From Candidatus Parcubacteria bacterium (GTDB lineage Bacteria; Patescibacteriota; Patescibacteriia; Patescibacteriales; UBA12075): a DNA stretch of 35,560 bases. A program made the position numbers and the translations under genes. The notes under the pieces are model-generated. The model did no database searches, had not been told where the DNA came from, and was given only the letters and a program-made list of their open reading frames with translations. Of the stretch, positions 15,008-22,918 are shown piece after piece; positions within the stretch are counted from its first letter, which is position 1, and each line of letters begins with the position of its first letter. The stretch covers positions 1-35,560 of the forward strand of contig JAGLJW010000013.1 of assembly GCA_023142215.1 (NCBI GenBank), written 5' to 3'.

Positions 15008-15670
15008 ATGAAATTTATTTTAGGGAAAAAAATTGAAATGACACAAGTTTGGAAGGACGAAAAGTCAATTGCAATAACTAAAATCCAAGCCGGACCATGT
15101 GGAGTGGTTCAAGTAAAGAATGAAGAAAAAGATGGTTATAAAGCAGTTCAAATTGGTTTTGGAATTAAGAAAGAAAAGAATATTAAAAAACCACAAAAAG
15201 GACATTTAAAAGGATTAGAAAATTTTAGATATTTAAAAGAGTTCAGAATTACAGATGAGCAAGTCAAGAAAGGTGATATTATTAACGTTTCAAGTTTTGC
15301 AGTTGGTGATATTGTAAGAGTTGCAGGGACATCAAAAGGTAAAGGTTTTCAAGGTGTTGTTAAAAGATGGGGATTCGCAGGACAAATTAAGACTCACGGT
15401 AATAAAGATCAACTTAGAATGCCTGGTTCAATTGGTGCGACTGGTCCAGCTCATGTATTTAAAGGTACAAGAATGGGTGGAAGAATGGGAGGCGAAAGAG
15501 TTACAACAACAAATTTAGAAATCATTGATATAGATTTAGATAACAACATTATTTCCATTAAAGGTTCTGTACCAGGATCAAGAAATGGTTTAGTTGAAAT
15601 TAAAGGTGAAGGTGAATTGAAAGTTATTGTAAAGGAAGAAAAGAATGATAATGCGAATGCAACGAATTAA
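15008..15670 (+). CDS. rplC: 50S ribosomal protein L3 (uL3)
   Basis: A 220-residue uL3, starting MKFILGKKIEMTQVW as in the family; ATG 15008 is chosen over an in-frame TTG at 14963. The signature VVKRWGFAGQIKTHGNKD and the GSIGATGPAHVFKGTRMGG region near the peptidyl-transferase centre are present. It is the first gene of the cluster; S10, which normally precedes it, is absent. The last codons (ending in NANATN) are encoded by a copy of a dispersed 21-bp repeat that continues into the gap to L4, so the native C-terminus has probably been overwritten. Confidence 0.97.
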   Translation: MKFILGKKIEMTQVWKDEKSIAITKIQAGPCGVVQVKNEEKDGYKAVQIGFGIKKEKNIKKPQKGHLKGLENFRYLKEFRITDEQVKKGDIINVSSFAVGDIVRVAGTSKGKGFQGVVKRWGFAGQIKTHGNKDQLRMPGSIGATGPAHVFKGTRMGGRMGGERVTTTNLEIIDIDLDNNIISIKGSVPGSRNGLVEIKGEGELKVIVKEEKNDNANATN

Positions 15671-15831
15671 TATGCGAATTCCGCGAATTAATTAAATGCT
15701 AATGATTATAAAATGATAATGTAAATGCTGCGAATTAGATTAAATGCGAATGATTTATAAATTTGTAATTCGTGTAGTTATAAAAATTTGCGGAATTTGC
15801 ATATAATTCGCAGATTAGCATTATAAAAAAA
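15651..15831. repeat. ATGCGAAT repeat array at the rplC end and L3-L4 gap
   Basis: Units start at 15651 (ATGCGAATGC, then AACGAATTAAT), 15672 and 15696, with spacings of 21 and 24. A further partial copy lies near 15726-15760, and inverted ATTCGC segments near 15767 and 15807 could pair with it. The same three-unit layout recurs at 22165-22250. The array fills the largest gap in the ribosomal-protein cluster. Confidence 0.7.
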
Positions 15832-16491
15832 ATGAAAATTAAAGTTTACAATAAAAAAGCAGAAAAAGTTTCAGATTCTGAAATTTCAGATAAAGTTTTT
15901 GGATTAGATGTTAATGAATCTTTGATTCATCAAGCTTACGTGAGACAGATCAGCAACGAAAGACAGATTTTGGCCCATACCAAAGATAGAAGTGAAGTTA
16001 GAGGTGGTGGAGCTAAACCATGGGCACAAAAGGGAACTGGTAGAGCTAGACATGGTTCAAAACGATCTCCGATTTGGATTGGTGGTGGTGTAACTTTTGG
16101 TCCTAGCAAAGATAGGAATTTTAGTAAAAATATTAATAAGAAAATGAGACAAAAGGCATTATTGATGGTAGTTTCTGATAGGGTAAAAGATTCTGCTATG
16201 TTGGTGATGGAAGATATAAATATGGATGAATATAAGACTAAAATTTTTAATGAAATAGTTACCAGTTTTGAAAAAAAGGTAATTAAACTTGATGAGAAAA
16301 AGAAAAGAAGTATTTTAGTTATTAATGATAAAAAAGACGATAAAGTAAAAAATTCAGGACGAAATTTAACGGGAGTAAAAGTTATTAATTTAGATAATAT
16401 TAATATTGTAGATTTGTTAAAATATAGAAATTTGATAATAACACAAGAATGTGTTAAACAATTAGAAGAGAGATATGTGACAAAGAATTAA
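15832..16491 (+). CDS. rplD: 50S ribosomal protein L4 (uL4)
   Basis: A 219-residue uL4. The conserved extended loop that reaches the exit tunnel is seen in EVRGGGAKPWAQKGTGRARH, followed by GSKRSPIWIGGGVTFGP. The C-terminal globular part ends with NLIITQECVKQLEERY. In enterobacteria L4 also represses its own operon, which may be relevant to the leader upstream of L3. The last codons and stop merge into a TTAAGAATTAAG-type repeat in the gap to L23. Confidence 0.96.
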   Translation: MKIKVYNKKAEKVSDSEISDKVFGLDVNESLIHQAYVRQISNERQILAHTKDRSEVRGGGAKPWAQKGTGRARHGSKRSPIWIGGGVTFGPSKDRNFSKNINKKMRQKALLMVVSDRVKDSAMLVMEDINMDEYKTKIFNEIVTSFEKKVIKLDEKKKRSILVINDKKDDKVKNSGRNLTGVKVINLDNINIVDLLKYRNLIITQECVKQLEERYVTKN

Positions 16492-16563
16492 GAATTAAGA
16501 TTTAAGATTGAAGATTCGCTCCGTCTCCGCCAGCTGGCGGATGGTGAAAAGAATTAAAATAAT
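16492..16563. repeat. TTAAGATT array with CCGCCAGCTGGCGG palindrome
   Basis: The L4-L23 gap is a run of AAGATTTAAGAT-like units enclosing a 14-bp GC-rich perfect palindrome at 16527-16540. The same palindrome core CGCCAGCTGGCG occurs at 23518-23533, 32918-32933 and 32965-32980. Confidence 0.75.
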
Positions 16564-16998
16564 ATGGCATTATTTGGGAAAAAAGATAAAAATAAAACTG
16601 AAGAAAAGAAAGATGTGAAAAAAGTTTCAGCGAAAAAAACTGTGGCTAAGAAAGATGCGAAAAAGATTGAAAAAGAACCTGTTAAAGCTAAAGCTAAAAC
16701 TGAAAAGAAATTTGGTACAGCTTATAAGATTTTGATAAAACCTTTGGTAACGGAAAAAGTTGCGAAAGAGACTGAATTAGGTAAGTATGTTTTTGAAGTT
16801 TCTGTTGATGCTAACAAAGTTGAAGTATCTAAGGCTATTAAAGAAGTTTATGGAATGAAAGCAGTTAAAGTAAATATTGTAAATATGGAAGGAAAAAGAA
16901 AAAGACTTGGCAGAAGTTCAGGAAGAAGAAAAGACTGGAAAAAGGCAATTGTTACTTTAGAGAAAGGAAAGAAAATTAATGTTTATGAAGGAGTTTAG
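16564..16998 (+). CDS. rplW: 50S ribosomal protein L23 (uL23) with lysine-rich N-terminal extension
   Basis: A 144-residue protein. The uL23 core begins at about residue 50 (YKILIKPLVTEKVA) and includes YVFEVSVDANKVEVSKAI and GMKAVKVNIVNM, ending with ITLEKGKKI-like strands. L23 lies at the tunnel exit and docks trigger factor and SRP. The first about 48 residues are a low-complexity Lys/Glu/Ala extension (KKVSAKKTVAKKDAKK). Typical bacterial L23 is about 95-100 residues. The start is the only ATG giving the extension in frame; an internal start is not excluded. Confidence 0.94.
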   Translation: MALFGKKDKNKTEEKKDVKKVSAKKTVAKKDAKKIEKEPVKAKAKTEKKFGTAYKILIKPLVTEKVAKETELGKYVFEVSVDANKVEVSKAIKEVYGMKAVKVNIVNMEGKRKRLGRSSGRRKDWKKAIVTLEKGKKINVYEGV

Positions 16999-17096
16999 AA
17001 CAACAATTAACACTTAACAATTAATTATTAACAATTAATAAAAATAGTTTGCGGAGAATTTGAAAATTACGAATTATCGCAAATAATTAAAATAAG
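16999..17096. repeat. TTAACAATTAA repeats in the L23-L2 gap
   Basis: Several tandem variants of AACAATTAA and TTAACA occupy 17000-17040, followed by GAATTTGAAAATTACGAATT. The same TTAACAATTAAC family fills the L22-S3 gap (18864-18900). Confidence 0.6.
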
Positions 17097-17939
17097 ATGG
17101 GAGTTAAAAAAGTTAAACCGACAACACCAGGTAGAAGAAGTGCAACCTATGATGATTTTTCAGATATTACTTCTACGAAACCAGAAAAAAGTTTGGTTAA
17201 AACAAAAAAAAGAATTAGTGGAAGAAATAATCAAGGTAGGATAACGATTAGACATAGAGGTGGTGGAGTGAAAAGAAACCTTAGAGTTATTGATTTCAAA
17301 AGAGATAAAAATGACGTTCCAGCAAGAGTAGCTTCAATTGAATACGATCCAAATAGGGGAGCTAGAATTGCATTATTATATTATAGAGATGGTGAAAAAA
17401 GATATATTGTTGCTCCGATTGATTTGAAAGTTGATGATGTTGTTGTAAGTTCAAAAGAAAAACAAGTTGAAGTGAAACCAGGAAATGCGATGCCAGTTGA
17501 GTTTATTCCAGCAGGTATTCAAATTTACAATGTTGAACTTAATCCAAACAGAGGCGGAAAAATTGCTAGAGGAGCTGGAAATAGCGTAGCAGTAATGGGA
17601 ATAGAAGGTAATTTTGCACAAATTAAGATGCCATCAGGAGAGATTAGACTTGTTAAAAAAGAATGCATGTGTACAGTCGGAAGAGTTAGTAATCCAGATA
17701 AACGATTAATTAAAATAGGTAGTGCCGGAAGAAAAAGAAAATTAGGATGGAGACCAACAGTTCGTGGTACAGCTATGAATCCAGTTGATCATCCACATGG
17801 TGGTGGTGAAGGAAAGCAATCAATTGGTATGAAACATCCAAAAACACCATGGGGACGTCCAGCATTGGGAGTAAAGACTAGAGATAAAAATTCTAAGTCA
17901 AATAAATTAATTATTCAAAGAAGAAAAAAGAGAAAATAA
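17097..17939 (+). CDS. rplB: 50S ribosomal protein L2 (uL2)
   Basis: A 280-residue uL2 of standard length. GRNNQGRITIRHRGGGVKR begins the RNA-binding part. The C-terminal signature RGTAMNPVDHPHGGGEGK contains the histidine implicated in peptidyl transfer and subunit joining. It is ATG-initiated, preceded by an A-rich leader without an SD sequence. Confidence 0.98.
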   Translation: MGVKKVKPTTPGRRSATYDDFSDITSTKPEKSLVKTKKRISGRNNQGRITIRHRGGGVKRNLRVIDFKRDKNDVPARVASIEYDPNRGARIALLYYRDGEKRYIVAPIDLKVDDVVVSSKEKQVEVKPGNAMPVEFIPAGIQIYNVELNPNRGGKIARGAGNSVAVMGIEGNFAQIKMPSGEIRLVKKECMCTVGRVSNPDKRLIKIGSAGRKRKLGWRPTVRGTAMNPVDHPHGGGEGKQSIGMKHPKTPWGRPALGVKTRDKNSKSNKLIIQRRKKRK

Positions 17940-18024
17940 CCACGTAACACATAACACATAACACATAACAAAATTGATATTTATAATTTATTACGTGTTC
18001 CATGCTATGTGTTATGAGAGAAAT
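17940..18024. repeat. AACACAT tandem repeat with inverted partner, L2-S19 gap
   Basis: Three tandem AACACATAA-type units at 17946-17970 face an inverted, diverged copy (ATGTGTTATG at 18006-18015, plus ACGTGTTCCATG), so the gap could fold into a long hairpin. The same repeat unit occurs inside der at 28244-28298. Confidence 0.65.
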
Positions 18025-18294
18025 ATGTCTAGAAGTTTAAAAAAAGGTCCATATATTAATGAAAGATTATTGAATAAGGTTAAATCAATGAAACCTGGTG
18101 ATAAAACAGTTATTAAAACATGGGATAGATCATGTACGATAACTCCAGAAATGGTTGGTTTTACAGTTGGAGTTCATAATGGAAGAAAGCATGTTCAGGT
18201 TTATATGGTTGAAAATATGGTAGGACATAAATTAGGAGAATTTGCACCAACTAGAAAATTTGTTGGACATGGTGGCAAAAAAGCTAAAGCATAA
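18025..18294 (+). CDS. rpsS: 30S ribosomal protein S19 (uS19)
   Basis: An 89-residue uS19 starting MSRSLKKGPYINERLL. ATG 18025 is the family-like start. TWDRSCTITPEMVGFTVGVH and GHKLGEFAPTRKFVGHG are the conserved core that contacts S13 and the head of 16S rRNA. A longer in-frame extension upstream lies in the repeat and is rejected. Confidence 0.97.
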   Translation: MSRSLKKGPYINERLLNKVKSMKPGDKTVIKTWDRSCTITPEMVGFTVGVHNGRKHVQVYMVENMVGHKLGEFAPTRKFVGHGGKKAKA

Positions 18295-18350
18295 AAGGTA
18301 ATGCGAATAATTATAAATAGATAATTCGTGAAATTTACATTATAGAAAAT

Positions 18351-18863
18351 ATGGAAATTAAGGCTAAAGTAAAAAATATAAAAAATTCACCAAGAAAAGT
18401 TAGGCTTGTTGTTGATGTTGTACGAGGCTTAAAGGTTGGTGATGCGTTAAATCAATTGCGATTTGTTAATAAAAAGGCAGTAATTTCGGTTACAAAATTA
18501 TTAAAATCTGCTATTGCAAATGCGACTAACAATTTTGAACTTGATGAAAGTAATTTGTTTGTGAAAGAAATTAAAGTAGACGAAGGTGCGACAATGAAAA
18601 GATGGATGCCAAGGGCAAGAGGTAGAGCTACTCCGCTTAGAAAAAGAACTAGTCACATTAATATTGTTTTAGGTGAATTAGTTGATAGTGGTAAAAAAGA
18701 AGCTAAGAAGCAAGAACTTGAAGCACCAGTAAAACTTGATGAGATGGCAGGTGGAACAGATACAAAAAAGACAGGTAAGAAAAAAGAAGATACTAAAAAA
18801 ATTAAAGGACAGAAGTCAGAGAAAGGAACATCAGGTAAAATTTTTCAGAGAAAAGTAGGATAG
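18351..18863 (+). CDS. rplV: 50S ribosomal protein L22 (uL22) with basic C-terminal tail
   Basis: A 170-residue protein. The first about 112 residues are uL22: KNSPRKVRLVVDVVRGL at the N-terminus and KRWMPRARGRATPLRKRTSH in the tunnel-lining hairpin. The remaining about 58 residues are a low-complexity Lys/Glu/Gly tail (KKTGKKKEDTKKIKG). Standard L22 is about 110 residues, so the tail is lineage-specific. Confidence 0.96.
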   Translation: MEIKAKVKNIKNSPRKVRLVVDVVRGLKVGDALNQLRFVNKKAVISVTKLLKSAIANATNNFELDESNLFVKEIKVDEGATMKRWMPRARGRATPLRKRTSHINIVLGELVDSGKKEAKKQELEAPVKLDEMAGGTDTKKTGKKKEDTKKIKGQKSEKGTSGKIFQRKVG

Positions 18864-18919
18864 TAACAGTTAACTATTAACAATTAACAATTAACTATTG
18901 TTTATAATCATAACAAGAT
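18864..18919. repeat. TTAACAATTAAC repeats in the L22-S3 gap
   Basis: Four TTAAC(T/A)ATTAAC-like units in tandem at 18867-18899, the same family as 17000-17040. Confidence 0.6.
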
Positions 18920-19615
18920 ATGGGTAAGAAGATAAATCCAAAAATATTTAGAATATCAGCGACAAGAGTGTGGCCATCAAAATGGTTTGCATACGGTAAG
19001 GATTATGCTAGAAAAATTGAACAGGATGTAACGATTAGAAGATATGTAACTAAAAAGTTAATTGAAGCTGGAATTGATAAAGTAGAAATTGAAAGAACTG
19101 CTAACAAAATTAATATTAATATTTATACAGCTAAGCCAGGTATTATTATTGGAAGAGGCGGAAAAGGTGTTGATGATTTAAAAAAAGAAATTCATAAAAA
19201 GTTTTTATCTCGTCCAGCAGGAATTAAGACTGGTGATATAAAATTAAATGTTTTTGAAGTTTCAAGACCAAATTTAAGTGCACAAATTATTGTTCAATCA
19301 ATGATTTTAGATATTGAAAAAAGAATGCCTTTTAAAAGGGTTATGAAACAAGTTGTAAATAGAACTGAAAGAGCTGGTGGACTAGGAATAAAAATTGTTG
19401 TTGCTGGAAGGTTAAATGGTGCAGAAATTGCTAGAAGTGAAATGTTAGTATCAGGAAAAATTCCATTATCTACACTTAGAGCTGATATTGATTATGCAAG
19501 AGGTATGGCTAGTACGATTTATGGTGCGATTGGAATTAAAGTTTGGATTTATAATGGAGAAATGAATGATAAAAAAGAATCAAAGAAAGGTGATGTAGTT
19601 GGGAAAAAAAGATAA
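18920..19615 (+). CDS. rpsC: 30S ribosomal protein S3 (uS3)
   Basis: A 231-residue uS3. It has the N-terminal MGKKINPKIFRI segment, the KH-domain loop IIIGRGGKGVDDLKKE, and the C-terminal ARSEMLVSGKIPLSTLRADI region with GAIGIKVWIYNGE. S3 lines the mRNA entry channel. A short charged tail follows the core. Confidence 0.97.
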   Translation: MGKKINPKIFRISATRVWPSKWFAYGKDYARKIEQDVTIRRYVTKKLIEAGIDKVEIERTANKININIYTAKPGIIIGRGGKGVDDLKKEIHKKFLSRPAGIKTGDIKLNVFEVSRPNLSAQIIVQSMILDIEKRMPFKRVMKQVVNRTERAGGLGIKIVVAGRLNGAEIARSEMLVSGKIPLSTLRADIDYARGMASTIYGAIGIKVWIYNGEMNDKKESKKGDVVGKKR

Positions 19616-19637
19616 TTTTGAAAGATTCTTGTGATAG

Positions 19638-19704
19638 TTAAGATTTTTAAGATTCTTGAGATAATTTTTTAAAAAAGTTGTCCTAAGAATCTTAAAAATC
19701 CTAA
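19638..19704. repeat. 24-bp inverted repeat in the S3-L16 gap
   Basis: The left arm (19638-19661, ending in GATTCTTGAGA) and right arm (19681-19704) pair over 24 positions with three mismatches, including a 16-bp perfect core AAGAATCTTAAAAATC. The loop is 19 bases. No T run follows, so it is not a standard terminator. Confidence 0.7.
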
Positions 19705-19733
19705 GAATCTCAAGGTTCTTAAGTGAACAAAAT

Positions 19734-20138
19734 ATGTTAATGCCAAAGAAAACTAAATATAGAAAATCACATAAAGGTAGAAGAGGTGGAAAAGCGACTA
19801 GAAAAACTACTATTGCATTTGGAAAATTTGCTTTGAAAAGTATGGAAGCACATTGGGTTACAGCTAGACAAATTGAAGCAGCGAGAAGAGTGATAACTAG
19901 ATTCACTAAAAGGGGTGGTAAACTTTGGATTAGAATTTTTCCTGATAAGCCAATTACTGCCAAAGGCAATGAAATGCCCATGGGTAAAGGTAAGGGTGCT
20001 GTAGATCATTATGTTGCAAAGATTAGAGCTGGTGAGATTATGTTTGAACTTGAAGGCGTATCTGAGGAAATTGCAAAAGAAGCAATGCAATTGGCAGCAT
20101 ATAAAATGCCAATAAAATGTAGATTTATAAGTAAATAG
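19734..20138 (+). CDS. rplP: 50S ribosomal protein L16 (uL16)
   Basis: A 134-residue uL16 of normal length starting MLMPKKTKYRKSHKGRRGG. It has ITRFTKRGGKLWIRIFPDKP and the GKGKGAVDHYVAKIRAGEI segment near the A-site tRNA. The second ATG (19740) is possible, but MLxPKx is the family N-terminus. Confidence 0.97.
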   Translation: MLMPKKTKYRKSHKGRRGGKATRKTTIAFGKFALKSMEAHWVTARQIEAARRVITRFTKRGGKLWIRIFPDKPITAKGNEMPMGKGKGAVDHYVAKIRAGEIMFELEGVSEEIAKEAMQLAAYKMPIKCRFISK

Positions 20139-20192
20139 CTTTAGTTTATTAGGAATAATAATATCAAAGCTAAAAGTTAATAAGCTAGAAAA
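20139..20192. repeat. AAGCTAA-type repeats in the L16-L29 gap
   Basis: AGCTTTAG, AAAGCTAAAAG and AATAAGCTAG form a short array resembling the S5-L15 gap (24719-24764). Confidence 0.45.
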
Positions 20193-20429
20193 ATGAATTT
20201 TAAAGAATTAAAAAAGAAAAAAGAAAGTGAATTACATAATTTATTAGCTGAAAGCAGAGATAAATTAAGAGAGCTAAGATTTAAAGACGCTAATAAGCAG
20301 TTAAAAACTGTTAATAAAATTAGTGAATTAAAAAAAGTAATTGCTAAAATATTGACTATATTAAATGAAAAGAAGAAGGTAGTGAATGGTTTGTCTAATA
20401 AAGTTGTTGAAACTAAAGATAGTAAGTAA
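20193..20429 (+). CDS. rpmC: 50S ribosomal protein L29 (uL29)
   Basis: A 78-residue helical protein. MNFKELKKKKESELHNLLAE and RDKLRELRFKDANKQL match the two-helix uL29 fold, including the LRFxxA-type motif. It lies at the tunnel exit near L23. About ten C-terminal residues exceed the usual 65-70. Confidence 0.93.
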   Translation: MNFKELKKKKESELHNLLAESRDKLRELRFKDANKQLKTVNKISELKKVIAKILTILNEKKKVVNGLSNKVVETKDSK

Positions 20430-20476
20430 AATTTATTTTTGTTGATTATTTATTTGAAATTATTAATTGATTAAAT

Positions 20477-20743
20477 ATGTTAAAAAAAGAAGTAAAATTA
20501 AATAAGGAAAAGGAAATAATCAGAAAGAAGTTTGATGGTATTGTTGTTAGTGATAAAATGGAAAAGACAATTGTTGTAAAAGTTGATAGCGTAAAGATTC
20601 ATTCAAAGTATAAAAAAAGATATACTGTAAGTAGAAAATATAAAGTTCATGATGAGAAAAATCAGTTTAAAATCGGTGATAAAATATCTTTTGTTGAATG
20701 TAGACCAATGTCAAAAGATAAAAGATGGAGAGTAATTAAGTAA
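20477..20743 (+). CDS. rpsQ: 30S ribosomal protein S17 (uS17)
   Basis: An 88-residue uS17. The OB-fold core is FDGIVVSDKMEKTIVVKVD, then HSKYKKRYTVSRKYKVHDE and the conserved DKISFVECRPMSKDKRWRV end. It has about a dozen charged residues more at the N-terminus than E. coli S17. Confidence 0.96.
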   Translation: MLKKEVKLNKEKEIIRKKFDGIVVSDKMEKTIVVKVDSVKIHSKYKKRYTVSRKYKVHDEKNQFKIGDKISFVECRPMSKDKRWRVIK

Positions 20744-20747
20744 TAAT

Positions 20748-20775
20748 TGTAGATACGACCCGCTGGGGCGTATAT
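20748..20775. repeat. CGCTGGGGCGTAT element, copy 1
   Basis: The S17-L14 gap contains GATACGACCCGCTGGGGCGT plus AT, a near-palindromic GC-rich hairpin. Two further copies lie at 21171-21200 and 21212-21241. Confidence 0.6.
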
Positions 20776-20788
20776 GTAAATTAAGTAT

Positions 20789-21160
20789 ATGATTCAAGTA
20801 GAGTCAAAAGTTAAAGTCGCAGATAATTCAGGTGCTAAAAAAGTGCTTTGTATTAGAGTTTTGGGTGGATATAAAAAGAGATATGCAGGAGTTGGTGATA
20901 TAATTACTTGTGCAGTAAAGGAAGCTACACCTCACACTGCTATTAAAAAAGGTGATGTTGTACATGCTGTAATTGTTAGAACTAAAAAAGAAATCAGAAG
21001 AGCGGATGGAACATACGTAAGATTTGATGAGAACGCTTGTGTGATTATTGATAAGGCTAAAAAAGAACCAAAATCAACAAGAGTTTTTGGTCCAATTGCT
21101 CGCGAAGTAAGAAGAAAAGGATTTTTCAAAATCGCTTCGCTTGCACCAGAAGTATTATAG
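20789..21160 (+). CDS. rplN: 50S ribosomal protein L14 (uL14)
   Basis: A 123-residue uL14 of standard length. MIQVESKVKVADNSGAKKVL is the canonical N-terminus; AVIVRTKKEIRRADGTYVRF and TRVFGPIAREVRRKGFFKI follow. It forms an intersubunit bridge and the RsfS docking surface. Confidence 0.98.
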   Translation: MIQVESKVKVADNSGAKKVLCIRVLGGYKKRYAGVGDIITCAVKEATPHTAIKKGDVVHAVIVRTKKEIRRADGTYVRFDENACVIIDKAKKEPKSTRVFGPIAREVRRKGFFKIASLAPEVL

Positions 21161-21170
21161 ATTAATAAAC

Positions 21171-21241
21171 CGTAGATGCGTCCCCGCTGGGGCGTATCAA
21201 ACAACAAAAAACGTAAATGCGTCCCCGCTGGGGCGTATCAA
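21171..21241. repeat. Tandem pair of CGCTGGGGCGTATCAA elements, copies 2 and 3
   Basis: CGTAGATGCG then TCCCCGCTGGGGCGTATCAA at 21171-21200 is repeated almost exactly 41 bp later as CGTAAATGCG then TCCCCGCTGGGGCGTATCAA. Each can form a CCCC/GGGG hairpin. They lie between L14 and L24. Confidence 0.8.
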
Positions 21242-21268
21242 ATAATCAAATATTTACGAATTAAGAAT

Positions 21269-21616
21269 ATGAAAATAAAACGTAATGATAAAGTTAAAAT
21301 ATTAGCGGGTAAAGATAAGGGTAAAATTGGAAAAGTTTTACAGGTTTTTCCTGATGGCAATAAGGCGAGTGTTGAAGGTATTAATTTGTTAATTAAACAT
21401 TTAAGACCACAGAAGCAGGGAGAAAAAGGTCAAAGAATTGAATTTCCAGCACCAATGAATATTTCAAACTTGATGATTATTTGTCCGAAGTGTAATAAGG
21501 AAACAAGAGTTGAGTATACTATTGTTAAGAATGAAGATGATACTTCAGCAGATTCAGTACGAGTAAAAAATAAGAAATTTAGAAAATGTAAAAAATGTCA
21601 AGAAGTTATTGATTAG
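21269..21616 (+). CDS. rplX: 50S ribosomal protein L24 (uL24), zinc-ribbon form
   Basis: A 115-residue uL24. ATG 21269 (MKIKRNDKVKILAGKDKGKI) is the family start; a longer upstream extension runs through the repeat pair and is rejected. The KOW motif (DKVKILAGKDKGKIGKVLQV) is complete. The C-terminal part has CPKC and CKKC, as in L24 proteins with a zinc ribbon. The stop is 12 bases before the L5 start. Confidence 0.96.
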   Translation: MKIKRNDKVKILAGKDKGKIGKVLQVFPDGNKASVEGINLLIKHLRPQKQGEKGQRIEFPAPMNISNLMIICPKCNKETRVEYTIVKNEDDTSADSVRVKNKKFRKCKKCQEVID

Positions 21617-21628
21617 CATAAAGTAAAT

Positions 21629-22162
21629 ATGATTTTAAAAAAATATAAAAAAGAAATAATACCAAAGTTGAAGAAAAAGTTTGGATATAAAAATATTCAT
21701 GAAGTTCCTAAATTAATTAAAGTAGTTATTAATGTTGGATTTGGAAGACATACGAAAGAAAAAGCCTATATTAAAAATGTTGTTGATTCACTTACAAGAA
21801 TTAGTGGTCAAAAACCAATTTTAACAAAAGCTAGATTGTCAATTTCATCATTTAAAATAAGAGAAGGAATGACAATAGGTGCTTGTGTTACTTTACGTGG
21901 GACTAGGATGTATGATTTTATAGAAAAATTGGTTGGAACGACTTTTCCCAGAATCAGAGATTTTAGAGGTATTGAAGTTAAGAATGTAGATAGGACTGGT
22001 AATTTAACGGTTGGTTTTAAAGAACATTTAGCTTTTCCTGAAGTAAGACCTGATGAAGTTGATAATATATTTGGATTAGAAGTAAGTATTGCAACGACAG
22101 CCAAGAATCACGATGAAGGATTAGAATTATTTAAATTAATGGGATTTCCATTTAAGAAATAA
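21629..22162 (+). CDS. rplE: 50S ribosomal protein L5 (uL5)
   Basis: A 177-residue uL5. VPKLIKVVINVGFGRH, ISGQKPILTKARLSISSFKI and FPRIRDFRGI are conserved elements of the 5S rRNA and P-site tRNA binding protein. The C-terminus TTAKNHDEGLELFKLMGFPF is typical. Confidence 0.97.
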   Translation: MILKKYKKEIIPKLKKKFGYKNIHEVPKLIKVVINVGFGRHTKEKAYIKNVVDSLTRISGQKPILTKARLSISSFKIREGMTIGACVTLRGTRMYDFIEKLVGTTFPRIRDFRGIEVKNVDRTGNLTVGFKEHLAFPEVRPDEVDNIFGLEVSIATTAKNHDEGLELFKLMGFPFKK

Positions 22163-22249
22163 TAATGCGAATGCAGCGAATTAATATGCGAATGCTGCGA
22201 ATTAATTAAATGCGAATGATTATAAATAATTTGCATTATAGTAAAGTAT
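22163..22249. repeat. ATGCGAAT repeat array, L5-S14 gap
   Basis: Units begin at 22165, 22186 and 22210 (spacings 21 and 24), the same layout as at the rplC end (15651, 15672, 15696). The array ends with an inverted ATTTGCATTATA segment. Confidence 0.7.
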
Positions 22250-22435
22250 ATGGCTAGAACAGCATTAATAGCAAAATCAAAGAAGACACCAAAATTTTCA
22301 ACAAGAAAAGTAAGAAGATGTTGGAAGTGTGGTAGAAATCATGGATATATGCGTGATTTTGATTTATGTCGGATTTGCTTTCGCGAATTAGCAGAAAACG
22401 GAGATCTTCCAGGAATTGTAAAATCATCTTGGTAG
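22250..22435 (+). CDS. rpsZ: 30S ribosomal protein S14, zinc-binding (C+) type (uS14)
   Basis: A 61-residue short uS14. CWKCGRNHGYMRDFDLCRIC provides the two CxxC pairs of the zinc knuckle, and CFRELAENGDLPGIVKSSW is the canonical end. The short zinc form is usual in Gram-positives and CPR. Confidence 0.97.
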   Translation: MARTALIAKSKKTPKFSTRKVRRCWKCGRNHGYMRDFDLCRICFRELAENGDLPGIVKSSW

Positions 22436-22504
22436 ATAAATATAAAATATTTGTAGAATTTGCATATTATTGTAGATTTTCATTATAAGTTAAATTATAA
22501 AATT

Positions 22505-22918
22505 ATGACAGATCCAATTGCGGACATGCTAACAAGAATAAGAAATGCATCAGCAATCAATAAAATTGATGTAGTTTTACCTATGAGTAAGACCAAACAT
22601 GCAATTGCAAAAATTCTTAAAAAAGAAGGCTGGATTGAAGATGTTCAAATTCTTAAAGTGGACAGTAAGAAGAATAAAACAAATGCGTTTGATGAATTGA
22701 AATTGATATTGAAATATGAAGAGAATAAAAAATCAGTTTTCAAATCAATTAAGAGAGTTAGTAAACCAGGATTAAGAATTTATTCTACAAAAGATAGATT
22801 GCCAAGAGTATTAAATAATTTAGGAATTGCAATAATTTCTACTTCTTCTGGAATGATGACTAATAAAGAAGCCAGAAGAAAAGGTTTAGGTGGAGAAGTT
22901 ATTTGTGAAATATATTAG
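22505..22918 (+). CDS. rpsH: 30S ribosomal protein S8 (uS8)
   Basis: A 137-residue uS8. ATG 22505 (MTDPIADMLTRIRNAS) is chosen over an upstream in-frame start. The rRNA-binding end SKPGLRIYSTKDRLPRVLNN and IISTSSGMMTNKEARRKGLGG are canonical. In E. coli S8 represses the spc operon. Confidence 0.97.
   Translation: MTDPIADMLTRIRNASAINKIDVVLPMSKTKHAIAKILKKEGWIEDVQILKVDSKKNKTNAFDELKLILKYEENKKSVFKSIKRVSKPGLRIYSTKDRLPRVLNNLGIAIISTSSGMMTNKEARRKGLGGEVICEIY

Noticed and set aside
21171..21241. Direct repeats as a CRISPR array
   Set aside because: Only two tandem units, no spacer-like unique sequence of regular length and no cas genes; it fits a dispersed intergenic hairpin family.
19580..22104. Several long minus-strand frames inside the ribosomal-protein genes
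   Set aside because: They are antisense shadows of well-recognised plus-strand genes and resemble no protein.
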